The position numbers and the translations under genes were made by a program. A DNA stretch of 64,000 nt. It comes from Tenrec ecaudatus (lineage: Eukaryota > Chordata > Mammalia > Afrosoricida > Tenrecidae). The notes under the pieces are model-generated. The model worked only from the letters and a program-made list of their open reading frames with translations, was not told where the DNA came from and did no database searches. Where the stretch lies: NCBI RefSeq assembly GCF_050624435.1, contig NC_134539.1:44362001-44426000 (forward strand), written 5' to 3'. Positions 11,171-23,111 of the stretch are shown here, one piece after another (position 1 is the stretch's first letter; each line of letters begins with the position of its first letter).

Positions 11171-12165
11171 GTTTTTTTTAATTGTTTTACTGGGGGCTCA
11201 TATAACACTTATCACAATCCATACTTACATCAATTGTGTTAAGCACTTTTGTACATTCATTGCCCTCATTATTCTCAAAACATTTGCTCTCCACTTAAGC
11301 CCCTGGCATCGGGTCCTCATTTTTTGCCCTCCCTCCCCACTTGCCCCTTCCTCATGAACCCTTGATAATTTATAAATTATTATTTTGTCATAGCTTTCCC
11401 TGTCTGATGTCTCCCTTCACCCACTTTTCTGTTGTCCATCCCCCAAGGAGGAGGTCACATGTAGATCCTTGTAATTGATTCCCCCTTTCCAACTCACCCT
11501 CCCTCTATGTTCCCCCTATTGCCACTCACACCACTGGTCCTGAAGGGATCATCCACCCTGTATTCCCTGTGTTTCCAGTTCCTATCGGTACCAGTGTACA
11601 TCCTCTGGTCTAGCCAGACTTGCAAGGTAGAATTGGGATCATAATGGGGGTGGGGGATGGGAAGCATTTAGGAACTAGAGGAAAGTTGTGTGTTTCATCG
11701 TTGGTACATCGTACCCTGACTGGCTCGTCTCCTCCCGGAGACCCTTCTGTAAGGGGATATCTAGTGGCCTACAAATGGGCTTTGGGTCTCCACTCCACAT
11801 TGCCCCCTCTCCCGCATTCACTATGATAAGATTTTTTGTTATTTGATGCCTGATAACTACTCCCTTAGGCACCTCGTGATCGCACAGGCTGGTGTGCTTC
11901 TTCCATGTGGGCTTTGTTGCTTCTGAGCTAGATGGCCGCTTGTTCACCTTCAAGCCTTTCGGACCCCAGATACTATCTCTTTTGATAGCCGGGCACCATC
12001 ACCTTTCTTCACCACATTAGCTTATTCACCTACTTTGTCTTAAGCGGTTGTGTCGGGAAGGTGAACATCATAGAATGCCAATTTAATAGAAGAAAGTATT
12101 CTTGCATTGAGGGAGTGCTTGAGTAGAGGCCCAATGTCCTTCTGCTACCTTAATACTAAACCTAT
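11171..12165 (-). mobile_element. Family A retrotransposon 3' end (reverse)
   Basis: It opens with TTTTTTTTAATTGTTTTACTGGGGGCTC and follows family A order through to GCAAGAATACTTTCTTC and CTAAACCTATGG at its 5' limit. About 1 kb is present, one of the longer copies. No clear target duplication was found. Confidence 0.75.
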
Positions 12166-12199
12166 GGATGCAACTTTTTCAAAACTAGGAACCACCTTA

Positions 12200-13035
12200 C
12201 AGATGGGAAATTATATTTATTTTTCAACTTGGTATTGTAAATTAAGGGAAGATTACAGAGCAAGTAATCAGTTTGATATTAAACAATTCATGCAAATGTT
12301 GTTTCATCGCGTTCATTGTCTTCTCCTCCAAGCACCGTGGCTTATCCCCCTTCCTCCCTGTTCCCGTGACCTTCTTTCCTTACCCTCTGAACTTTGCCCT
12401 TGAGTAAATGCTGCCCCGTTGATCTTAAATGGTTGGTCATTTCTAGTGATGAGTGTAACTCAGACATGAAGGGTTCCTAAAGGCCATAGTCTTGGTGGTT
12501 CCAGCAGGCTCTGTCTAACCACTCATCTTTTTCTCATTTATGATTTTGGAGTTTTTTCTCCATATTTTTCTCCCACTCTGTCCTGCACTTTCCAAGGTGA
12601 TCCTTTTCAGAGCAGTTGGTGGTGGTAGCTGGGCACTACGTAGTTCCTCCCGCCTTAGGGTTTTGAAGACAGATCTGTGTCTGGTCGGGCAGTCCAGGGG
12701 ACTAGCCAGTTCCACGCGTCTTTCAGTTGTCGTCACTCATCTTTCCTCTAGACAGGGAGAGAGGAATAATTGAACGGTGGGTGACTCCTCCAGAGCTTTG
12801 AAGACCCTCGTTGCTACTCATCAAAGTAGTGTGTAGAACATCATCCTTGTAACATGTTACACCCATTGACCTTGGTGTCTCCCGAGACTATAGACCTGAA
12901 GCTGAGACATTTGAAGTGTTTCATTCTTTTCAGGTGAGTGTAGTTCAGTGTCCATGTGCACCTGTGTCCCTCTGTTTGAGGTTCTGAAGATTGACAGCAC
13001 CACAGTTGGCCAACAGTAGAATTCTTCATCTTAAT
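12200..13035 (-). mobile_element. Second retroelement 3' region (reverse), afrotherian type
   Basis: The reverse complement contains CTGATTACTTGCTCTGTAAT followed by an A-rich end. Upstream is a long non-coding region with GGAACTGGCTAGTCCCCTGG and AGTGGGAGAAAAATATGGAG. I recall a similar 3' region from other afrotherian retroelements but cannot name the family. It abuts family A and may be an older neighbour or part of a chimaeric subfamily. Confidence 0.45.
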
Positions 13036-13212
13036 AATGCATTTGACCTCAGTGTATTTAGTACTTGTGACAAGAGTTATGCTGTGATAGTTGATTTTGT
13101 CTAGGTATCTTTGCTAAGGCAGGTCATGCAGAAAGAAGCATGTCTTCTTATCCCAATCCAGCGATTCTAGAGGAAATGAGATATTCTCCTTGAATATCTT
13201 CTGAGCCTTTTA

Positions 13213-13291
13213 AGATCATTTATTCTTTGTGGCTAGCAGTCCAACACATAACCCACCGTGCCACCAGGACTTCCTGAGATCATTTATTCTT
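13213..13291 (-). repeat. Severely truncated AfroSINE with perfect target duplication
   Basis: A 49-base SINE remnant (13228-13276, ending GTGCCACCAGGACTTCC, the reverse of the SINE head) sits between perfect 15-base direct repeats AGATCATTTATTCTT at 13213-13227 and 13277-13291. Confidence 0.85.
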
Positions 13292-13299
13292 AATACTCT

Positions 13300-14229
13300 C
13301 AGAAAGCTTTCTATTTTGAAAAACAAAAATTCTTAAAGGATGTTATTGCTCAGTCCTGTTGCAGTATTCATTCAGCCAGTACCACGGATGAATTTTGACG
13401 TACTGCAAATAATTTTTCACTTCTGTATAGTATGTGCTTTAGAGTAGGGAAAGTTTGCACTACGTAATTTTAATAAATGAGTTCTGGTCCTGTCTTGGTC
13501 ATTTATTTATTTAGCGCTCTCCTTTCCTCCTCTGCAAATGTGGAGGGCGACATTTAGTAGGTCTGTAAGAGCTAAGTGACACATGTAAAAGCTATTGGGT
13601 CCATTTTTAACATAAGAGATACCGGTTAACTATTGAAACAAAACCTTTTTGGAAAGCGTCCAATTTTATCCTCTCATTGACATGTAGGTTTAAATCATGG
13701 TATACAAAATCTTAAAGCCGTATTGCGATGTTATTTCTAGTTTACGATCTCCCATGGGTTTTCATGTTACCTGTGAACTAAAATTACATTGACAAGATGA
13801 CTGACCTTACCCACTAGGCATATACAGCCACTTAAGAAGTGGTCAGCATCCTAGAAGAATGGCTACAGAGTCAGAGTCTACGTCCCCAACACTTAGGCTT
13901 ATTCTTTCTTCTTTTGTGACAGACCTTTGTGGGGGGTGGGAGTGGGAAGGGTCACAAATCTTTCAGACCTCTAGGAGAAAAGATGAATTTCCTCCAATAG
14001 GCCCTTTATACCAACAAGAGGTTGGTGGTAACCCGCAACCTCTAGGTACAGAGAGTAACGTAGTGGTCTGACCATGTCAGCCAACTTTGAAGTGGTGTAA
14101 ATTGAATAGACCTCAATCCCTTTGACTATCACCCCCTAGCTTCACATTTGGAAGCTCATCCTACAGAAATAAAACTAAACTATACTCGTATTACCAGAAG
14201 GTTCCTCACTGCATTCTGTTTCATAGTGA
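13300..14229. other. Intronic stretch without recognised features
   Basis: A/T-rich intron sequence. I saw no exon and no confidently assignable repeat. Confidence 0.4.
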
Positions 14230-14505
14230 AGAACTAGACATAGCCTAAGGGGAAATCCATCCATCTTGGAAGAAATACAAGCAGAGTACTCCTTCGAAGT
14301 GAAGATGGCAAGCTTCAGCTGACTGACACATCAGGAACAGACAGGTGCCTGCAGAGAGCTTCTCAGCTGAGAGAGTAGAGAAGCCAGCAAAACTTAGGGA
14401 GGCCCTCAATGAGAGGGACTGATGGAATAGCCACGGCGATGGACTCAAACCCACCCGTGGCCATGAACATGACACTGGCCTGGGCAACTTTTCATTCTGT
14501 CCATA
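14230..14505 (+). mobile_element. RTE-clade LINE 3' end
   Basis: The words ATCCATCTTGGAAGAAATAC, AAGCAGAGTACTCC, CACATCAGGAACAGACAG and CACGGCGATGGACTCAAAC match the RTE 3' region at 60920-61165 and 37690-37800. Confidence 0.65.
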
Positions 14506-14809
14506 TCCCAGGTCAAAGCCAACTTGGTAGCAACAAAGAATTGGAAAACCACAGTGTATCCACTTGATGACCCCTCAGTGACTAAAAGTCCCGTTTATTC
14601 CACGCCAAGTTTACAAGAGCGGGACACAGACTTGGCTGTGATAGCACGACAGCATTGGACGTGATCAGGAAGACAGAGTAGCAAACAAGACTTTGGGATA
14701 GTTTGTTAATTGTCCTCATATATAGGTGAATGGACCTCAAATCATTTTGCTGTTTTCCAAAAACTTTGGTGAAAATTGTTATGAACTAAAAAGGAGTTAG
14801 CGTTCAAAT

Positions 14810-15170
14810 GAGGACGTACCCTAGGCAGGAGGTGAGAACAGTACCCACGGGATGGGAGCTTATGGCGATTCCGCTACAAATTTGATGACCAGACTTTTCA
14901 AGTCTGTAGAGGACAGGCAAATCATAAATACTCTCCCAGTGGAATGAGGTACAAAGTGGGCCAGAGCATAGTGTGCAGTGGAAGCCTAGAGCAAGGATGT
15001 TTAAAGGAGAAAAGGGTGAGGGGATGTCTCCCAGGTGAAGTAGCAGTGGAGCAAGGCTGGAAGATTGCAGGATTCTCCACATAAAGTGGGCAGTTTTGTG
15101 AACGTTCCATGCAGAAGGAATGGCAAGGGCACAGGCACAAGGTCAAGACCATAGCACAGTCAAAGGCCCT

Positions 15171-15234
<64 letters not shown>

Positions 15235-15370
15235 TGGCTGAAGGAGTACGGCAGGCTCTGGAGAGGAGGTGGGAGTGGTTAGAGATTGATGATCAGGGCC
15301 ATGTCAACCACAGTAAGGGATTTGGATTAGATCCTCAAAGGGATCAGAGACTGACGGGAACAGATTTAAT
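14810..15370 (+). repeat. Ancient interspersed repeat split by a (GT)n tract
   Basis: The flanks (CATGCAGAAGGAATGGCAAG..CACAGGCACAAGGTCAAGACC before; GATCAGGGCCATGTC..GGATTTGGATTAGATCCTCAA after) resemble an old mammalian repeat with 'CATTCCAGGCAGAGGGAACAG..AAGGCCCTGAGG' organisation. The family name is not certain. Confidence 0.4.
15173..15233. repeat. (GT)n microsatellite
   Basis: About 30 uninterrupted GT units. Alternating purine-pyrimidine of this length is usually length-polymorphic and can adopt Z-DNA. Confidence 0.95.
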
Positions 15371-15373
15371 TTT

Positions 15374-16359
15374 TTTTTAACTGTACTGCCCGAAAAAACT
15401 GCTCTGAAAAATAAAATCTGTTAACTTCAAAAAACAATGTTAAAAATCATTGTGGCCCTCGGGTAGATAGGAGAAGGGACAAGCGTAGCCGGTGGGAGAG
15501 CAGGGTGTTTTACAATAGGTCATGCACAAACAGCGGAGCCTCAGAAGTGCAGAAGGAGCCCTCGTGGGTGTGAGGATTGCGATCAGATTGCTGGAAGATA
15601 TCGTATCTAGTCATCATCCAGCACTGGACCTCGTTTTTAGTTTGAAATCTTCTAATTATGTAGAAAGATTTAAGGGGAACGCTCTTTAAAAGTTCTAGCA
15701 ACCTTCACACTAAATCAGCCCAGGTTAGCCCTCACAAAGATCATCTCATCAGGCATTATTCTGAAGATAATGCAGAACCCAAAAAGTCAAGTGTTTTCCT
15801 ATGAATGGGGTGAGGGTGATGGAGATGTGAACAAATAAATCATTCTCCCCCCAAAAATAAGGAGGTAAAACAAAGCCAACCAAAATGTAACCATTGGCTT
15901 GGTGACTGGGCTCTCCTTGAGGGGCAGGGCAGCAGTGTCTATCATGTGCTGGTACACAGCAGGTGACCTTGCTGGCTAAGTGGGTGAATGAGAAGGTGAA
16001 AGCTACTAGATGAAAGCAGATATTTGAACATTCTTCTTTGGACTCCATGGTTTTGTAATTTTTTGTTTCCTGGTGACTGCCCAGCCCTCATGTCCCTTTC
16101 CCATACCCACGGTTGCCCTGGTTACTAAAGTTGGGAAGTGGGAGCGGATTGTCTTGATTGGAGGTGGGAAGAGGGAATAAATACTTTTAAAAATTAAGCA
16201 CATTTGAATTCTGTACTTGGGTCTTGGCAAACTAGTAACCCGGTAAATGTTTATATATTTATTGCAAATGCTCTATCATTAAAATATAGACTTGTGGATC
16301 CATAAAATTTGAACTTGCCGTCTCCACTATGTGTTGACAATGCTTCTTACGTGTCTTTC
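15374..16359. other. Intronic stretch without recognised features
   Basis: No exon or confident repeat. Possible decayed L2 near 15900-15990 was not certain enough to call. Confidence 0.35.
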
Positions 16360-16510
16360 CAAAATCATCGTCAGTAGATATTATGCTGACTTCCTTTTTA
16401 CATCAGGACACTGGGGACATACATGTTAAGTAACTTCATGACAGACTCTGAACTTGAACTTCACTTCAAGTCAGACTGACTTCAAAGCCCATGCTTTGAC
16501 ATAGGTCTGC
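16360..16510 (+). repeat. MIR-type SINE
   Basis: The pattern TTTTTACATCAGGACACTGG..AAGTAACTTCATGAC..CAGACTCTGAACTTGAACTT resembles the MIR core and 3' half. Confidence 0.5.
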
Positions 16511-17044
16511 ATGAGTGAGACATGGTAAAGAAATCCCAGGTTGGGGAGGTACAATAACAATAGTTCATTGAAGACAGTTAGTATGCAAAACAAGGAGTTA
16601 ATGTCCCTGAATGCTTAGCAGGGAGCTAGACAAAGACATTTTTTCCATCCATGTTGAATTGTTTTCGATGTCAACTGATTTTGTGGAGTTCAGTATTACA
16701 GAGGTCAAAGAACTAGCTGTTGCTCCTTTCAGAAGAGTTGTTTTCCCTGTGTTCGATTCCTCTTTGCAGGGGCTGTTTATTTGTTGGGACAGTATGTAGC
16801 CTGTCGGACCTGATATTCATAAGTCCCCTTCTTTCACATTTGTCACAGTCAGTGATGATGGTCCCATCTGCCTGGCATATGGAATTGGTGGTGGTGTTCA
16901 GCAAATCTTTTTTTTTTCCACTGTGCGCCTGGAGAAAATTTTGGAATTGGCTTGTAAATTCTCTCTTGCCTCTCTTGTGTCCTCATTACACTTGGTGTCT
17001 CTACTGTAGCAGCCATGGAAATTTGCTTTGGATTCTAATTCATG

Positions 17045-17160
17045 ATGTGTCTCTTCCATCCTTACTAAACTGTGAACCTCGCGAGGCCTGAGCCAGGTCT
17101 CATTCATCTCTGTGTGCTCTCTCCCGGGCCCCCAATGGATGGTTGATGATTTCACAGAGG
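17045..17160 (+). repeat. L2 LINE 3' end
   Basis: The segment TACTAAACTGTGAACCTCGC..AGGTCTCATTCATCTCTGTG matches the order of the L2 tail ('ACTGTGAGCTCC..GGGCAGGGAC..TGTCT'). Confidence 0.6.
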
Positions 17161-18312
17161 AGTTGCCATTCACTGTATAAACCAGAGTTGTTCCATTGAC
17201 CTGAGTCCAATGCTAACTTGTCACTCCAGATCATTTTATATCTGCAGCTATAGAGGTTCTGGAAACAGATGAACAAAGGAAGGTAAATGTTGGGCTACGA
17301 TTACTATGAGAAACCCAAACAGATGATCCTTAATAATTTTTCTTAATGTGGATTTTTATTCCCTTTGGGTGATCCGTTGAAGAAAGTTTGGCTCTCCCAT
17401 TTTTCTAAGAACATTTTGTGTAAATAAAAGATAGCCATCGTTACCATTGTAAAAGGCTTTGGGGGATCTGTCACCTAGGTTTTTCTCAAATAATCCAAGC
17501 CTTGAAAAATAGTCCACTTGTCTGCTTCAAAAGCAGCCGTAACACAAGTCATTTAAACCTTGCCTTCCATTTGAAACTAAAGAACCTAGTTTATAGTTCT
17601 ACCTGAGTTCAAATGAGATCGGGTCAGCCCTCTAGTTGATAGGGGCATTAAAGGGTTGTGACCGATGCTCCTCATGGCTAGGATGTTCACTGGACCTTGT
17701 TGCTTCCAAAAGCATTTCGAGCTTGGGTAAATTGTGAAACAGATACCTTAGAATTAAATAAATACAATAATCAAATCACTGCTGTGTACCCAAACCTTTG
17801 TGATACGTTTTCCTTCCTACTGTCTGTTAAACTAGTTAGCACGGAGGTCCTTACCCCTCATGAGGATGCCAGGAAGACCGCTGGTAGAAGTGTGTCAGGC
17901 CGGAACTAAGTATGACCCACAGGTTTTCAGTGGCTGGTTATTCTGAAGCAGAGTGCCTGTCCAATGGTGCTTGTGGGTAGATTCAACTATTTGGTTAGTG
18001 GCTGAGTACCTTACTGTTTACCCCGGGGATTTCTACTAATTAATATCTCATCCCTTTTGACACGCTTGATAAAGAAGTTCCAGCATTGACTGTCCCTGTG
18101 AACCGTGGGAGAGGAGGGCAGCGAGAGCTCAAAGCATTGATGACAAGGACCTCTCAGGTGGCATTGTTGTTTGATTCTTTTTTAGGAGGAAAAACAGTCC
18201 TAGGAATATGATGTTGGAAAGGTGGCTCCCTCTGCCCTGGGCTACCCACCCCATTTAGTCTGTCACTCTTCACGCATTGCATCCTTCCATCACTTGTTTG
18301 GGCCTCTTTCAG
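17161..18312. other. ZNF462: Intronic stretch before the next exon
   Basis: No repeat was assigned with confidence. The sequence ends in a pyrimidine-rich tract and acceptor AG at 18311-18312. Confidence 0.5.
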
Positions 18313-18445
18313 GTCAGCCGGAATTTTGAGCTGGTGGGACGAGTGAACTTGGATCAGCTGGAGCAGATGAAGGGGAAAATGGAGAGCTTCAGCAGTGAGG
18401 ACGAAGACAAGGAGGAGGACATGGACAGCAAGGCTGAAGACAGAG
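18313..18445 (+). CDS. ZNF462: ZNF462 coding exon, acidic serine-rich linker
   Basis: This 133-nt exon begins in phase 0 with GTC AGC CGG after acceptor AG at 18311-18312. It ends in phase 1 at 18445 before donor GTTAGT. It encodes about 44 residues with no zinc finger: a hydrophobic start (SRNFELVGRVNLDQLEQMKG), then an acidic serine-rich run (SFSSEDEDKEEDMDSKAEDR). It separates the finger pair of the upstream exon from the last finger of the protein. Acidic, serine-rich segments in such proteins are usually disordered and often phosphorylated; that role is inference. Just downstream (18452-18505) the intron is locally CpG-rich. All splice phases are consistent, so this exon looks functional. 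Confidence 0.92.
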
Positions 18446-19239
18446 GTTAGTGTCGTCCCTGCCCGCGTCGCCCCAGCTGGCAGCCAGCGCGTCCATGGCG
18501 AGGCAGAAGGGAAGCAGGAGGTTGTTCCCGGAGTAGCAGAAGGAGGGATTTCTCTTAGTTAAGGAGCGGAACAGGCTGATTTCGGAAACTCTTCAGGGGC
18601 AATGTCATTGGAAGCTATTACCAGTTATAGAAACCCCAAGGAAAAGAGGTCTTTTCTATCTGTCTATAGATACACGTTTGTTCACACACACAGCATAGAT
18701 GGTAGTTAAAAATGGCTTGCATATATGTGGGCATCCTCAGAATAAAGACAGGCGGACAGTTCAGCTGGTGAGAATGCAAAGCTATCGAGGAATAAGAATG
18801 AACTTCCAGCCGAAAGCTTATTTAACTCTGGGCTACTGTGGTGTTGGAGAAAGACTGCAGCCCTCTCCATGGGTCTCTCTGCTTGGTTCGCTTCAATACC
18901 CTTGCTGCTTGGTTTCTGATTTGTAAAGGAGGAACAAGGAAAACCACTGCTTTCGTTCAATGGTATAGTTACAGGATAACTTGGGAAGGTTTCCTGGGGC
19001 TTTTGTACTGTTACATGTAACTTCTCGTGTGTCTACAACTCTATCAAAATCAGGTATTCGTTTCTCCCCCCCCCCCAAGTATATTTGGGTGTAACATACA
19101 TTTAGAGGGTCTGTCATTGGTTTTCTTTATTGTTCAACATGGAATATTGAGGAATCTCTAAAATGCATATAAGAAAATAGGTTGGCATCTATTGCAAGTT
19201 TATCAAAAGTATATGGGTAATATAAATTTGACTAATAAA

Positions 19240-19395
19240 CATTAAACCCAAACCAATTCCACTGCCATCAAGTTGACTCCTCAGTAGGATTGTTCTGCAG
19301 GGTGTCTAGGAGTAAACATCTTCGTAGGAGCAGACAGCCTTTCCCTTGTTCAGTGGGGCAGCTGGTAAGTTTGAACCTGTGACCGCTGTCATCAT
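19240..19395 (-). repeat. AfroSINE (reverse)
   Basis: CCACTGCCATCAAGTTGACTCC..GCTGGTAAGTTTGAACCTGTG matches the reverse complement of AfroSINE, from tail to the B-box region. Confidence 0.7.
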
Positions 19396-19489
19396 TGAGG
19401 ACCGTTATGTGCCAGGCTTGGTGTTGATGGCTTTTATATGACTTCATTCTTGTGTACAGCAGTCCGCAGGCAGCTTGCCTGTGTTTTGC

Positions 19490-19615
19490 ATTTAGTTCTG
19501 TATGACTGGGGAAAGTATTTCTCTAGGTCCCTTCATCATTCATAAAATACCGGTAATAATACCATCTACATTGTAGAGTTCTTATGTAATGATTAAATAA
19601 GACGAGGCATAAGAC
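19490..19615 (+). repeat. MIR-type SINE
   Basis: TTCATCATTCATAAAATACC..GGTAATAATACCATCTACAT..AATGATTAAATAAGA matches the 3' half of MIR ('CATCTGTAAAATGG..AATAATACC..GATTAAATGAGA'). Confidence 0.7.
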
Positions 19616-19624
19616 AACCTTAAT

Positions 19625-19832
19625 GCAAAACTCTCCAAAGCTCACTGCCATTGAGCTGATGCCAACTACAGTAGCCCTATCGGGTGGCGTAGCACTGCTC
19701 CCGTGGGGTTCCCACGCTGGACCTCTTGGGGAGTAGAAAGCCTCTCTGTCCTGAAGAGCGGAGCGTGGTTTCCAACTGCCCCCTTGTCAGTTCCCAGCCC
19801 AGTGCTCAGCTATGCCACCAGGGCTCCTAGCT
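19625..19832 (-). repeat. AfroSINE (reverse), near full length
   Basis: It starts with the reversed tail CTCACTGCCATTGAGCTGATG and ends with the reversed head TATGCCACCAGGGCTCCTAG. Confidence 0.8.
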
Positions 19833-21559
19833 GTGAACCTGCAGTGCAGATGGGATTTTTGTCACTGAAGAACTCGTCCAAAGTGAAAATCCCCTGGGGG
19901 TTGGATGGAGGTCTTCGGGCTCCAAAGCCAAGCCCTCTATTGCTCTCCATGCCAGCCTTCTGGTCCCTGGAGAGTGAACTGTGCTGCCTTGCAGGGAATA
20001 TGCGGGTATGGAAATCTTTGAGCTACTTTTGCAAAATATCTTTTGTTGTCCCTGCTCTGTTAGTCCACGAGCCTAAAGAAGTCTACTCGGCAGCCATTGA
20101 CCTCCAGGCCACTCACTGGTACTTCCTCCATTCCCTTCGTCCCTGTGCCCTACCCCTAAACCATGATGTCATGGCGGGAGACCATGGCTTTGCCAGGCAA
20201 GGTGTGCCAGCTCTTCAAAGCTCCCCTGCCGACTGGTCAGCTTGAAATTTCGACAAATAAAACATCCCCTCCCGAGAAGTTGACCGGTAGCGTCACAACT
20301 ATTGTTCATTGAGTCCATTTATCAGGACAACGGCAGCAGTCTGAGAAGTGGATTTGCCTTTTCTTGGTATTTTCACAAATACCATTTTCTTAGTGATGAA
20401 TTTTTAATATCGGTGGCCTGTTACCAGAGTTTGCTGAGAGAGGGGTGCTTTCTGCAGCGGCTCTAAAGCTACAGATTTCTTCCCAATGCTCTGGGTACCG
20501 CTGGTCCTTCAGGAAACAAATGATTCATCATTGGATATGAAGGCGTTTTAATCTCTAAAGCTGAACATGTGATTTTAGAGGCTGTAAGCCCTGTTGTGCT
20601 CCCTTGCAAAAATAAACCACCCAGAAAATCAGACGAAAACAAGATGGCAGAAGAGGTGCATGGGGCGCCAGGCAAGTTTCCTCCGCAGGGCTCTGCTTGC
20701 CCTCTCTTTCTTAGTGGCTCTGTGGCATCGGACCAGGTTGGTGCCACAGGAGAGAACTTCTTGGTCTCTGATTGCTCCTTGCTGGAAAGTGTGGTATCCA
20801 CATTCATGAGCCTTAACCACATAGGGGGAAAAACATGGTCCTCAGGGCAGAGAGGCATGTATTCCTCTCCTGCAGGGTGGAGATTTACATGAATAACTTC
20901 CAGTAATGTTAATGGGAATTACAAGCCTCAGCCTTCCCTTCCCCCGCCATGGGATTCGTTGAAAGAACAGCCTCCTTTGTCCCATGCCCTTTGAATAGAC
21001 CTAGAATCATTTTCCACCATCTAGGTCTACTCTTGCCAAGTAGAAGGAATGGCACACATAGCCTGGGGTGGGTTTTGTGGGGGGGTTGCCAGACATTCTG
21101 TCTTCCAGGAGTAGAGCGAGCGAGCAGGGTGCTTTGGCACGATTCTCTGTGACAGGTCATGAGTGGCCTCCTGATCGCAGGATGAAACTGAGCATGAGCC
21201 GTTAGGTAGACAAGTTGACTGGCTTCCCGTTTCCTAAGCGCAAAGGCACAAGTCTCGGCAGATCCCCCTTTCCCAGCGGTGTGTGCTTTCATCAGCCTCC
21301 TCCTTGGGAAAGAAGGGATTTCCCCCCCCCCCCCCCACTCCCTGTCCTTTCTAAACCAGGGAGCCGGAGAGAGCCCTGACCTGGGGACAAGCTGCAGGTC
21401 CTGCCTAGGAAAACTCGGAGGGAATTTTAAAGAGAAGAAACGAGGCATGAAGAAATCCAACTGGAGCCAAGCCGCCCCTCCCATCCCCCTCTCATTATGC
21501 AGCTGGGGAGGAGTCAGGGAGGCATTCTGTGGATTTCTTGCCCTAGCTAATCCCTGCTA

Positions 21560-21720
21560 AGGAATTAATGCGCGGAGCAGATGGTGCTGTCTCATTTCCA
21601 ATGAAAAGAATCAAGGAAGCTGGTCTGTGCAATTATTTTTAATGGCTTGTGGGGTGATCTTCTTAATTTGTGAGAAAATGTTTCATCTTTTGTTAAAAAC
21701 CGGCCCCAGTCACCGAGCTT
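21560..21720. promoter_or_regulatory. Candidate intronic regulatory element
   Basis: Repeat-free sequence dense in factor-like words: GGAATTAATGCG, CAATTATTTTTAATGG, TCTTAATTTGTG. It looks like conserved non-coding DNA, but no alignment was possible, so this is a weak call. Confidence 0.25.
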
Positions 21721-23111
21721 GTGTGTGTGTGCGCGCGCCTGCAGAAAACACCTCTCCCGTTAGCGTCGCTGGTAGGATTTTACTTGGTGGGATGGGTCTC
21801 AGAGAGGAGCCATCTTTCGGGGACATCCTGTCCAGGCGGGCACAGAGTGGTCATGTCAGATCGGTGGAGACACTCAGTCAGCATTTCGGTGTGCACTTCC
21901 TCACTCTGCAGCGTGGCTGCACCACCGTCAAGCCCCTGTTGTTGATTGTCCACGGCAAGATCTGGCCTCAGTGGTTTCATGAAACACAGGGGCTTGGGAC
22001 GCGGGTCGACACAAAGGTTGTGCAAGCCCTCGTCTTGGAGTCTGCCAGGAGGAGTGGCCTCGAAACCATTAGCCAGCCAGTCCACATTTATCAGTCAGCC
22101 CCTAACATGTGCCCCGCGCCTGGAGGAGGAAGCAAAACAACGACAGTCAATATTTGATGTCAACCACAGCCCTGCCCAGAAATGGCTGTGCATCCCACAT
22201 TCATGAATCCCTCCGATTGTGAAGAACCTGCCGGGCCGCTGGCCAGGATCCCTTGCAAGCGGCAGACATGCCTTCACACTGTTGCTCTTTGCTACCCTTA
22301 AGTTGCTGCACCCCCAACGCATGGCCACCCCCTGCACAGCAGAATGAAATGCCTGCGGCTGCTGCGCCATCCCTCCCCGTGATCAGTTTGTAAGTCAAAC
22401 GATTGCGATCATAGCATGTTCGTTGGCAGACATGCGGGGCTAGAATCACCAGCCCTCAGCAGTCTACCTCCATCTGGAAGCTCTGCTGACCCCTATTTGA
22501 CATCCTACGTGGCTCTCCGGCATGGCAGGCAACAGTGCTCTCAGGGTCCGTGTGCCCAGGATTCACGCGCATGCCAGCTCCTGTGTCCCCTTCGGTGCTC
22601 ATAAACCCTTGGAAGGCGTTGACAGGGAGGTCCAGGCCAGGTGATCACAGACCTGCACCTTTGGACTTACTTGCAAGGAATTAAGACTCTGAGGTCTTCT
22701 TTGTAGAGCTTGGTCCACTCCCCTCGGAAGCCTGCATTCTGTGTAGTGGATCAGATTCTCAGAAATGAGCAAGTGCTAACCAGCGAGGCCCAGCGGGGAA
22801 AGATGTGGTAGGAGAATGCTTCTGTGCCTGTGGGTGGGAAAATGGAAGGGTTCTTTGGCAATAGAGGTGCAGATGATTTGTAATGGAAGCTGTTATGGAA
22901 GTGAGCGGAAGTGGGGAAATGTGGGGCAGAAGCCAGGAATAGTATACAGGAGACGCCCTTAGGGGGACACGTTAAGGAGCAGAAAAAGTAAAGAATCTGG
23001 AAATTGCTTTTACAAGTGAAAGTAGGCAAGGGTAGGTTCCTAAAGATTGCTGATGGGTCTCTTCTACATCCTCACGCAGCACACAACTCACATTTCTGCT
23101 TCTCCTCACAG

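Larger units (their letters stand above)
2233..18312 (+). other. ZNF462: ZNF462 intron, about 16.1 kb
   Basis: The intron is bounded by donor GT at 2233-2234 and acceptor AG at 18311-18312, phase 0. It is filled mostly by transposons: an old hAT, an L1 relic, AfroSINEs, an RTE LINE split by a family A insertion, and two microsatellites. I saw no additional in-frame exon. Confidence 0.85.
18446..23111 (+). other. ZNF462: ZNF462 intron, about 4.7 kb
   Basis: Phase 1 intron from donor GT (18446-18447) to acceptor AG (23110-23111). It holds two reverse AfroSINEs and a MIR (19240-19832). The stretch 19833-23111 is unassigned and includes a C15 run at 21322-21336 and a candidate regulatory block near 21560-21720. 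Long open frames at 19703-20245, 20909-21484 and 21627-22157 have no recognisable domains and are not supported as genes. Confidence 0.8.

Noticed and set aside
19703-20245. 180-codon open frame
   Set aside because: Its first part is a reverse AfroSINE and the rest has no recognisable domain. It lies within a ZNF462 intron.
20909-21484. 191-codon minus-strand open frame
   Set aside because: It crosses the C15 tract, has no domain and no promoter or splice support. Chance frame in G/C-rich intron.
21627-22157. 176-codon open frame
   Set aside because: No conserved motif, and composition like the surrounding intron. A retained chance frame is more likely than a nested gene.
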